From contig WNNJ02001668.1 of the NCBI GenBank assembly GCA_012934845.2, forward strand, positions 62,001 through 126,000: 64,000 bases of DNA. The letters are read 5' to 3'. The translations under genes and the position numbers were made by a program. Each line of letters begins with the position of its first letter. The first letter of the stretch is position 1. The notes below the pieces were generated by a model. That model worked only from the letters and a program-made list of their open reading frames with translations, searched no databases and was not told the origin of the DNA. Of this stretch, positions 50,501 through 59,245 are shown piece by piece. This stretch comes from Pomphorhynchus laevis. Taxonomy: Eukaryota > Acanthocephala > Palaeacanthocephala > Echinorhynchida > Pomphorhynchidae.

Positions 50501-52669
50501 ATATTGTTCAATAGGTTTGAATTCCGTAGGTGGCTATAGGGGCTAACATGACATTGAAAATAATCGCCACTTCATCTATGTACAATCTTGACAGTTGACG
50601 AAATGCATGCATATATTACTTTGCATCTTTATGACCATTTCTAAAGCTTTGATTCTAAGTATACTTTGATATGCTTCACCATGCTGTTACCCTATTACTA
50701 GGGAACAATGTAATCACCTAGAAAATGTTTATCGCTCCGCCACGAGATTAGTCCGTAATGTCAGACATTTGGAATATGATATACTTAGGTATCTAAAAGT
50801 ACATAGTCTTAGTTTCATGCGAATTCGTGCTGATATGTGCCTCGTATGACATATTTTACATACTAAGGATCATCCATTGCGTCACTTGTTGAGATTGCGA
50901 GATCAGCCCTCACTACGCGGACAATGCTTAATGCTTGGAACACTACGCTAATGCCACATCCTATCTAACTTTTTGCACAGAGAGTTGTATCGGTATGTAA
51001 TCAACTTTTCGATACGACTGTTAACTCTCGTAATATTCATGCGTTCAAGCTGGCGTTGGATAAAGATTTAGTCAAGATAATCGATTGCGATCTGTGAAGT
51101 TTTACTTTGATTTCCTGTGATGCAACTTGTAAAGAGTCTTTAACTCACTGTGTTGTCTATATAATATTCTTACTTCAGTAATATGTAGATTTCGTAATGA
51201 CATTTGTAGATTTCAAAAGCTTAAAGGTGTATTTTTGTTAATATATAAATTCAATTAATAAAATATAAAGATGAATAAGTAATAATATTTTTAATCAAGT
51301 GAGCGATTATTGGTTGTGATCCTCAAATAACAGTTCTAGTATAACTACAATGAACAAAGAAAAGTTAATACACTGATCTGAAAATTTATTACTGACAATC
51401 GTTTTTATTTCCCTTTCTAATTAAGATTAGTGATAAACTACTTGTAAATATATTCGTTGTTTAGAAAACTAAATATTTGATAATATCGAATGAAGATTGC
51501 AGTTATTTTAAACATTTTGAATATTTGTGTAAAAATTGTAAAAAAGTTTATAGCTTCTCAATTTGTATAAATTACAAATTGAAATTATAAATTACAAATT
51601 ACATTCAAAAGAGATTCTAAAATGTAACCAGGCCGCATTTTAAACTAAACCGATATATAAAATTATTTTCAAGTCGATAAATAATCACCTAATAAAAATT
51701 GAACATTTTTATTAGGTGATTTTAAATTTAGCATTGTTTTAATTTATCCATAAATTGTAAAACAAAATATAAAAATGTCTTTGAGTAAAACCCAACATTT
51801 TGCTTCTTCTCCGTCTTCGTCGTTTTGATCATACATCCCACCATCTTGCTTTTCCTGATTTGCCTACAATTTATTGTCGTGTTCAAATTCGTCTTCTTCT
51901 CGTTGCTTTCCGCCTTGTAACTTTTCATAACTCATAATTTCTCAACTTTCATTTTCTTGATAATTCTCGTCCTGTTTGCTGTTATTTGCGTTCCTGTAAT
52001 TCCTTTCTTTTGCATGTATCAAACTACTCTACTTCTTAATGGCTCCCGCTCCTTCGTTGTGTTTGATCCTCTCTCGTGGAATTATCTGTTTATTCATATA
52101 CTCCAATCAATCTCAATGCCGTGCTTCAAACGCCAAATCCGACGCCATTTAAACAATTTAACTCATTTATCTGCCTGACTTTTTCTGATGTTTTTTGTTA
52201 GTGGACTTGTAAGCGTGCAGCTGGCACGCATTTGCCATGATAAATAAATAATTATTAAACCGTCATGATTAAAAATGTTATGACGTTAAACTCACACTTA
52301 CCTATTTATTCTTTCCTCATTTTCATTATACTTGCGTTCCTCAATGATTTTCATGCGCTGATGAATATCTAAGTCATATCTAAGTCTATCTTCATTAAGA
52401 TTGTTTATTTCTTCAACTGTTTGCCAACATAATGCGGCATTTATATTTTTAGAGGGTACATCTCCGTGGATTGCCCAATACTCTTGTTTCGTCAATTTCG
52501 GCCATTGTTTCGGACTTTCATCGTAATCAAACATTTGATATTGCTCTCTTGCTTTCAAATACGGATGCAAGCGGCTCACATCTCTGGCCTTTTCAACATC
52601 GCTTCTACTCGCAGACAAAAACCTCTCCAATTTAATTACAAAGTTATGCTTATTAAAAAGTTTTATCAT
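47530..52669 (-). CDS. GADD45GIP1: GADD45GIP1/CRIF1 (mitochondrial ribosomal protein mL64), complete, three exons
   Basis: Exons on the minus strand are 52302-52669, 49012-49182 and 47530-47704. They join in phase to 237 residues (human about 222). The first donor is AATAG|GTAAGT, the second CG|GTTTGT; the acceptors are CTTAAG and CTTCTAG. The N-terminal part is basic (LFNKHNFVIKLERFLSAS), fitting a mitochondrial presequence. Then come QWPKLTKQEYWAIHGDVPS and the hallmark NIEKLPQELIEFDKRR, YDLLDFARDYYGFDIDTNDE, matching the family's KMPxMIxxxxxR and LLxEAxExFGYxVDP blocks. A charged helix with many Lys and Glu closes the protein. mL64 sits on the large subunit of the mitochondrial ribosome near the exit tunnel; vertebrate CRIF1 also aids membrane insertion of OXPHOS subunits. 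Confidence 0.85.
49445..49604. mobile_element. Inverted pair of Penelope-like 3' termini with hammerhead motif
   Basis: Arms pair over about 75 bp: GTAAAATCCAATGAAAA at 49445 with its complement ending at 49604, and AAGAAGACCCTA / GTCGAAACGTTGTCGAAATA on both sides of the centre near 49533. AAGAAGACCC...GGGTCGAAACGTTGTCG is the canonical-order hammerhead (CUGAnGA strand, stem II, GAAA strand) known from Penelope-like terminal repeats; the CUGAnGA strand is eroded here. Confidence 0.65.
49620..49815 (-). repeat. Dispersed copy of the 380-bp repeat family, partial
   Basis: The reverse complement matches about 195 bp of the array unit at 53.55-55.95 kb: TTCATTCTACTGATGA, CTGAAGTGGTCGTCTAGAAG, GTGACTGAAAGTCGTGAATC, CAAGCAACACCATT and CTACTCAGCACAT. 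It is diverged by roughly one base in ten. Both ends abut TA-rich runs, and the unit-internal end point is the same as that of the last array unit. Confidence 0.8.
50620..51110 (+). mobile_element. CR1/Jockey-like LINE 3' end, decayed
   Basis: The plus strand encodes LENVYRSATRLVRNVRHLEY, SLSFMRIRADMCLV, HPLRHLLRLRDQPSLRGQ, then frame-shifted FSTRLLT and AFKLALDK-like residues. This matches the end of LINE ORF2 (LExVQRxATRLV...L..RRIRxDL...LRGH...F..R....WN.LP). It has stops and frame changes. A different family from the copies at 34.5 and 51.7 kb. Confidence 0.7.
51740..52262 (+). mobile_element. CR1/L2-like LINE, 3' end with terminal hairpin
   Basis: Same family as 34480-35105. It encodes LPTIYCRVQIRLLLVAFRL-like and RSFVVFDPLSWNYLFIHILQ, then CFKRQIRRHL, the WNxLP...FKRxLRxHL ending of LINE ORF2. 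The tail hairpin GCGTGCAGCTGGCACGC lies at 52212-52229, followed by ATTTGCC and an A/T-rich end. 5'-truncated and broken. It lies within GADD45GIP1 intron 1. Confidence 0.75.
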
Positions 52670-53309
52670 CTAAAAATCTTTTTATTGTTAAATTATCAAA
52701 AATAAACAATATTCCACCGTTGAGATTCTAAATAATCAAACTATATTTAAAAGCAAAACGATTTCTCAAACAATTCAAGCCGTTAAAATTCTAAGTAAAC
52801 GAACTCTCTTAAAAGCGAAATGACTTTTAAAGTTTAATGAAGTATTAATTTGTCGTAAACAAGCAATGCTCATGGTGATTGCCAAATTATTAAATTCGAA
52901 TTAATTGGAATGTAGTAATCGTTTATTGTTCCATTTTTAAATTGAACAATCAACAAATAAATGGAATTATATAATATTATTAATTAAATGGAATTAATAA
53001 ATTATACATCATACAAACCAAAAATAGGTATATCGAATAACCAGCGACGTGACCAAACTCAGAAATAGAAGAAATCAGGGTTAACTATTCCAGGAAGAGA
53101 GATTAACTATGCAAAACACGTTTGAGGTAATAATATATTTAATTATAATTAATTTAATTTGATTATAATTTAAACTCACTTTAGTAAATTAGAAATTTGA
53201 ACAGAAAGCATTTCAGTTCAAAAGTTTTGTATCATATATAGGTCACACGAGGTGACTTTCGCATTGAAAACCAGCTACAGAATCCTTCCTTCATGACATC
53301 CAATTCCAT
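52670..53309. other. AT-rich DNA between GADD45GIP1 and the 380-bp array
   Basis: It presumably holds the GADD45GIP1 promoter. I see no clear core promoter motif and no repeat. Confidence 0.4.
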
Positions 53310-53399
53310 ACACCCTGACTACTAACGGCACCATTGCCACAGCCGTGTTCGTTTCGCCCGCTTTTTGCCACATGTTAGTAGCCCCAGGCTCGTCAGAAG

Positions 53400-53551
53400 G
53401 CTGGACAAACACTTCAGCATGTCACTTCTAGACAAACACTTCAGAATCGAAATGATGAGTACCCGGCAACACTCATCAGTAGAATGAGGTACACACTGGT
53501 CGTTTCGGTTGCCTGTGTGACATTGTGAATAAAGGCGTTTCCGACAATTGG
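53400..53551 (-). repeat. Inverted partial unit of the 380-bp repeat at the array's left edge
   Basis: The reverse complement runs through CACAGGCAACCGAAACGACC, TCTACTGATGAGTGTTGCC and TCTAGAAGTGACATG. It meets the first direct unit head to head at about 53552. Confidence 0.8.
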
Positions 53552-53552
53552 A

Positions 53553-55950
53553 AATGGTGACTGAAAGTCTTGAATCGAAGTCCAGTCTATCAAGCAACAC
53601 CATTTAGTATAAATGCCGTATTTCGTAAGAAATCCTTGACCGTTGTCTACTCAGCACATTCGTGCATTACTATTATACCTGCCGTATCCATTTAGGATCC
53701 AACGAGTGCAGCGACAATTCAGCAACAACCTCTGCCTAGTGTTTAAGGATGGTCCGCACAGCAATTCGATCTGGTTAAGAGCGAAAGCCTCAGACAATTA
53801 AGCAAAGTGTCGGAAACGCCTTTATTCACAATGTCACACAGGCAACCGAAACGACCAGTGTGTACCTCATTCTACTGATGAGTGTTGCCGGGTACTCATC
53901 ATTTCGATGCTGAAGTGGTCGTCTAGAAGTGACATGGTGACTGAAAGTCGTGAATCGAAGTCCAGTCTATCAAGCAACACCATTTAGTATAAATGCCGTA
54001 TTTCGTAAGAAATCCTGGACCGTTGTCTACTCAGCACATTCGTGCATTACTATTATACCTGCCGTATCCATTTAGGATCCAATGAGTGCAGCGACAATTC
54101 AGCAACAACCTCTGCCTAGTGTTTAAAGATAGTCCGCCAAGCAATTCGATCTGGTTGAGAGCGAAAGCCTCAGACAATTAAGCAAAGTGTCGGAAACGCC
54201 TTTATTCACAATGTCACACAGGCAACCGAAACGACCAGTGTGTACCTCATTCTACTGATGAGTGTTGCCGGGTACTCATCATTTCGATGCTGAAGTGGTC
54301 GTCTAGAAGTGACATGGTGACTGAAAGTCGTGAATCGAAGTCCAGTCTATCAAGCAACACCATTTAGTATAAATGCCGTATTTCGTAAGAAATCCTGGAC
54401 CGTTGTCTACTCAGCACATTCGTGCATTACTATTATACCTGCCGTATCCATTTAGGATCCAACGAGTGCAGCGACAATTCAGCAACAACCTCTGCCTAGT
54501 GTTTAAGGATGGTCCGCACAGCAATTCGATCTGGTTAAGAGCGAAAGCCTCAGACAATTAAGCAAAGTGTCGGAAACGCCTTTATTCACAATGTCACACA
54601 GGCAACCGAAACGACCAGTGTGTACCTCATTCTACTGATGAGTGTTGCCGGGTACTCATCATTTCGATGCTGAAGTGGTCGTCTAGAAGTGACATGGTGA
54701 TTGAAAGTCGTGAATCGAAGTCCAGTCTATCAAGCAACACCATTTAGTATAAATGCCGTATTTCGTAAGAAATCCTGGACCGTTGTCTACTCAGCACATT
54801 CGTGCATTACTATTATACCTGCCGTATCCATTTAGGATCCAACGAGTGCAGCGACAATTCAGCAACAACCTCTGCCTAGTGTTTAAGGATGGTCCGCACA
54901 ACAATTCGATCTGGTTAAGAGCGAAAGCCTCAGACAATTAAGCAAAGTGTCGGAAATGCCTTTATTCACAATGTCACACAGGCAACCGAAACGACAAGTG
55001 TGTACCTCATTCTACTGATGAGTGTTGCCGGGTACTCATCATTTCGATGCTGAAGTGGTCGTCTAGAAGTGACATGGTGACTGAAAGTCGTGAATCGAAG
55101 TCCAGTCTATCAAGCAACACCATTTAGTATAAATGCCGTATTTCGTAAGAAATCCTGGACCGTTGTCTACTCAGCACATTCGTGCATTACTATTATACCT
55201 GCCGTATCCATTTAGGATCCAACGAGTGCAGCGACAATTCAGCAACAACCTCTGCCTAGTGTTTAAGGATGGTCCGCACAGCAATTCGATCTGGTTAAGA
55301 GCGAAAGCCTCAGACAATTAAGCAAAGTGTCGGAAACGCCTTTATTCACAATGTCACACAGGCAACCGAAACGACCAGTGTGTACCTCATTCTACTGATG
55401 AGTGTTGCCGGGTACTCATCATTTCGATGCTGAAGTGGTCGTCTAGAAGTGACATGGTGACTGAAAGTCGTGAATCGAAGTCCAGTCTATCAAGCAACAC
55501 CATTTAGTATAAATGCCGTATTTCGTAAGAAATCCTGGACCGTTGTCTACTCAGCACATTCGTGCATTACTATTATACCTGCCGTATCCATTTAGGATCC
55601 AACGAGTGCAGCGACAATTCAGCAACAACCTCTGCCTAGTGTTTAAGGATGGTCCGCACAGCAATTCGATCTGGTTAAGAGCGAAAGCCTCAGACAATTA
55701 AGCAAAGTGTCGGAAACGCCTTTATTCACAATGTCACACAGGCAACCGAAACGACCAGTGTGTACCTCATTCTACTGATGAGTGTTGCCGGGTACTCATC
55801 ATTTCGATGCTGAAGTGGTCGTCTAGAAGTGACATGGTGATTGAAAGTCGTGAATCGAAGTCCAGTCTATCAAGCAACACCATTTAGTATAAATGCCGTA
55901 TTTCGTAAGAAATCCTGGACCGTTGTCTACTCAGCACATTCGTGCATTAC

Positions 55951-55953
<3 letters not shown>
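53553..55953 (+). repeat. 380-bp tandem array with hammerhead-type core strands, six full units plus one partial
   Basis: ATGGTGA(C/T)TGAAAGTC starts units at 53553, 53934, 54314, 54694, 55074, 55454 and 55834; most units are over 98 percent identical, so the array is recent or homogenised. Each unit has GGCAACCGAAACGACCA (e.g. 54601), TTCTACTGATGAGTGTTGCC (54630) and TGGTCGTCTAGAA (54676). The last unit stops at GTGCATTACTATTA where a TA run begins. The 62-codon frame present in every unit reflects the repeat and is not treated as a gene. Confidence 0.95.

Positions 55954-56024
<71 letters not shown>
55954..56024. repeat. (TA)n microsatellite
   Basis: About 35 uninterrupted TA dinucleotides joined directly to the truncated last unit of the 380-bp array. 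Confidence 0.97.
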
Positions 56025-56027
<3 letters not shown>

Positions 56028-56174
56028 AACTAGAACTTAGCGTATACAACTAGATAAAATTAAGACAGCAATGTACTGATTACCTGTGAAGATAATATCG
56101 TGCCACAATCAGAATAAATATCCTCAATTCAAAGTTATTGAAACTTCGGCTACAATGAACATGAATGAGTACAT

Positions 56175-56468
56175 ATGGTCAGTTATCTCGTCCCCAGCAT
56201 TATGTACTATTTAAGTTGGCTTGTTTTATCAATCTCCTTGATCCAAAACCTTCGGCATTTGCGACTCTCTGCAGGTGCAACCCCGTTCACATTCACGCTG
56301 CTTAATATTGAGCGATTTCAGCATGCCTTATATAGACTGGATGGCATGGCCGAAAAAAAGAGCTGTGATCAAGAAAATAATTCACTGTTAGATACTAATA
56401 ATGATTTTAATGTAGTACAATATTTACATGATTCCGCCCGCTATTACAATCAAACTCCCTTTGGATGA
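56175..56468 (+). other. Unrecognised 97-codon open frame
   Basis: The second half (FQHALYRLDGMAEKKSCDQ, DFNVVQYLHDSARYYNQTPF) has protein-like composition. An acceptor-like CTCTCTGCAG precedes GTGCAACCCC at about 56275, so it could be a terminal exon. I do not recognise it, and it may equally be chance or an old element. Confidence 0.2.
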
Positions 56469-56644
56469 AACTAGAAATTCTAGTATTTCATCTGCCTATG
56501 CTAAATGTATTTAAAGCTAAGAGTAATGCTTAGTTAAATACCGCCTTTTTCGGTTCTAATATCTTGCATAACGGAAAGTATTAGTAAGATAAGTATGTCC
56601 TATCGGCTTTTCATTTTGGATAATCATATTACGAGATATTTAAT

Positions 56645-56926
56645 TAATAATTATTGGAGCTGGATCAAAGAATCTTTGATCCAGTTCCAATAAATATTTA
56701 TTAATAGATTCTTTGATCCAGCTCCAATAATTATTTATTAATAGATTCTTTGATCCAGCTCCAATAATTATTTATTAATAGATTCTTTGATCCAGCTCCA
56801 ATAATTATTTATTAATAGATTCTTTGATCCAGCTCCAATAATTATTTATTAATAGATTCTTTGATCCAGCTCCAATAATTATTTATTAATAGATTCTTTG
56901 ATCCAGCTCCAATAATTATTTATCGA
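56645..56926. repeat. 37-bp satellite with an inverted first unit
   Basis: GATTCTTTGATCCAGCTCC starts units at 56707, 56744, 56781, 56818, 56855 and 56892, exactly 37 bp apart and nearly identical. At 56645-56700 an inverted unit (GGAGCTGGATCAAAGAAT) meets a direct unit to form a palindrome of about 60 bp. Not a CRISPR array: there are no unique spacers. Confidence 0.95.
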
Positions 56927-56984
56927 TAATGGATCATTATCAACTATTTAAAAAGATTTAATTTTTATCTTTATTATTATTATT

Positions 56985-57362
56985 ATAGTGTACAAGTTAC
57001 TAGCCGCAAATGGCTGTTTCAACTGTTCACAAATTACATTTTAAAATATCAATTAAAATACATCCACGAATCCAAATTAGAGTTCACAATCCACTTCAGC
57101 AGCATCTTCTTGAAGTGTCTATTGCTAGTAGCATTGACGACGTCTTCAGGCAGCGAATTCCAAACATTCAATGCGCGGTGGGAAAGCCTACTCACACTCC
57201 TTATTTTGCCATGGGGGAATTTAAATAACGTAAGGGAGTGACCTCTGCGACGCGAATTTCTCAATTTTATCGAATTGGATGGGAACCCCTCTTTTCCACG
57301 AACCAAATGCCACATCGCTACAAGATCTAAATATAGTAGCCTCTGGGCCTTTGAAGGCATTT
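56985..57362 (-). mobile_element. CR1/Jockey-like LINE 3' end
   Basis: An open frame of 103 codons on the minus strand (57049-57360) reads LLYLDLVAMWHLVRG, IKLRNSRRRGHSLTLFKFP, SHRALNVWNSLPEDVVNA and HFKKMLLKWI: the C-terminal block of LINE ORF2 (R....F..R....WN.LP..VV.A....FK..L). The frame ends at its stop and a short AT-rich 3' end follows. It is less decayed than the other LINE copies here. Confidence 0.8.
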
Positions 57363-58439
57363 TTAAGCAAGCTAGGCGCTCATTGTAAGGATAACTTTAT
57401 AGAAATTTTTAATAACTTTATAGAATAATTTTATAGAAAAATAAATTAAAAATAAAAATGTGTAGTGCATATAACGACCTGAAACGTTAAATACCTCATC
57501 AATAAACAATTGTTCATAACATACAAAAATATATCATATAAAAGTTAACAAAAATATGATAAAAATAATTTTTGAGATAAAAACATTTCTTTTCTCAAAT
57601 TTTTTTCAATTATGGACACTGATTTTTTCATATTATTTGAATCGGCAGAGTAGAATATACCAATTATCAAAATTTTAGATCAATTAAACTCTCAGGTGAA
57701 GAGAAATGTAATGTTTTATTTGAGAAGATATGTTCAATTTAGGTTTTCGCTATAGCAATGAAAAAAAATCATTTTGATGGAATGTTTTAAATTAAAATAA
57801 GTCTTTAATGTCGTCAAAAAAATTTTCAACAAGAAAAAGGCTATTCATGCACGAATTTGGCCTCCAAGCATATTCGCCAAAATAAAGGTTCATCCATTAT
57901 TTTTTTGCCGTTTCCTCCACATAATGTTTTAATGGACACCATTGAGACTGTATTTGTTGTGTATGACATCTTAGAAATTGGAAATAAGATGTGGATTTCC
58001 TATACATCTTATTCCCAATTAAAAATAACGAAATCTTAGTTCTATGATGGAATAGGAAAATGGAGAAAAGAGAATGCGGAGATTGGGGAATGGGGAAAGA
58101 GAGAAGGGTAGATTGGGGGAGATGGAAGAGGATACTGGGGAATGGGAAGGTGGACATGGGAAAAGGGGGAATGAAGGGAATGAGGGGAATTGTGGAAAGT
58201 GGAAGGCGCAGGAGTGTTACAATAGGTGATAATAAAATTTTCCGTTGATAGCGTAGACTTAATTCGATATACATCTCATTAGTTACTTTTCATAGTAAGT
58301 AAAAAAAGCTCTTTCATTATCTTAAAAAGCTCTTTAATTATCTTAAAATAAGGAATTCAACAAATTGGAAAGGTAAATATGTCTATTTTTACTAGAAATA
58401 CTGTCTACGAACTATATTATTGCTAATATTTTCTTGATC
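57363..58439. other. No gene; purine-rich strand at 58050-58215
   Basis: AT-rich up to 58040. Then a G/A-only-like tract follows (GGAATGGGGAAAGAGAGAAG and similar), low complexity and capable of triplex or G-rich structures. The long frames on both strands across it are artefacts of composition. Confidence 0.5.
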
Positions 58440-59245
58440 AGTTATCGTTTGATAGAGTGATTTCTTCAGTCATGTCTCTTGAACTGTTCGTATCATGTAG
58501 ACGACCGCTGCTTAGTAACGTCTCAGCACTTGCCCTATGGATTTAGACATGGTCACTCAACAGTCACTAACCTAGTGATTGCGATAACAAGTTGGGATAA
58601 TTATGTTAATGCTGGCTTCAACACAGATGTTATCTTTTTTGACCTCGCTAAAGCATTCGACCGGGTCTTTCATCCAAATATTTTTACACAATTAAAAGTA
58701 TGTGGAATTAACGGCAAAATTGTGAGGTTGCTTAAAGAATAAATAGACCTCGAGGTAGACATTGATACTAGTAGAGAGATCAAATCTCGAAACTAGCCCG
58801 AAAACCGCCTTAGGTTATCTGAAAGAGAACTCTGATTTGTCGCCAAGGATCGCTGTGTCTGGAGTACTTTGGTTCGTGCACTGCCTCCACAAACCGACAC
58901 CCGGACCAGTGGTTGACAGGAAAACATTGTTATATTATTTGTTTGTTCTTGCCAAGAAGTTGTTGTTGAAATTGTTGTTGGTTTGAAGAATTTTTGCGTG
59001 GGCGAAACATCGCAGTGAAAGATGGCAATGCACCGTCCAGCAGTAAATCTCGCGGATGCGGTGCACCTCAGGGTTGTAATTAGCCCTTTTCTGTTTAATG
59101 TGTATATAAATGACCTTCGGAATTTAATATATAGTAAATGCAACCTCTATGCATTTCTTTTTGATGAGAGGACGAACAGTGGCGCATTTCCAGATGGAAG
59201 GAAATGTACGGCTACGGATGGACGAGTTGAACAATGTGGTTAGGA
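58440..59245 (+). mobile_element. CR1-like LINE reverse transcriptase fragment
   Basis: The plus strand gives YGFRHGHSTVTNLVIAITSW (the Q-GFR block), NTDVIFFDLAKAFDRVFH (catalytic F-D-x-x-K-A-F-D block) at 58540-58670, then in another frame ISPFLFNVYINDL (SPxLFxIYINDL block) at 59075-59120. The segment between is disrupted, and the YADD block and 3' end are missing. At about 59245 it abuts a second LINE in opposite orientation. Confidence 0.8.

Larger units (their letters stand above)
49183..52301 (-). other. First intron of the GADD45GIP1 gene, filled with mobile DNA
   Basis: About 3.1 kb holding inverted Penelope-like termini (49445-49604), a stray copy of the 380-bp repeat (49620-49815) and two LINE 3' ends (50620-51110, 51740-52262). 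A perfect hairpin (AATCACCTAATAAAAAT and its complement) lies at 51688-51724. Confidence 0.75.

Noticed and set aside
54373-55701. Four identical 62-codon frames starting MPYFVRNPGP
   Set aside because: They are the same frame repeated by the 380-bp tandem array; identity follows DNA homogenisation and the frame has no family signature.
56707-56926. Possible CRISPR-like array
   Set aside because: Units are contiguous 37-bp repeats without unique spacers in a eukaryotic genome.
57897-58274. 125-codon minus-strand frame rich in Ser, Pro, Leu and Phe
   Set aside because: It runs through a purine-rich/pyrimidine-rich low-complexity tract; length is explained by composition.
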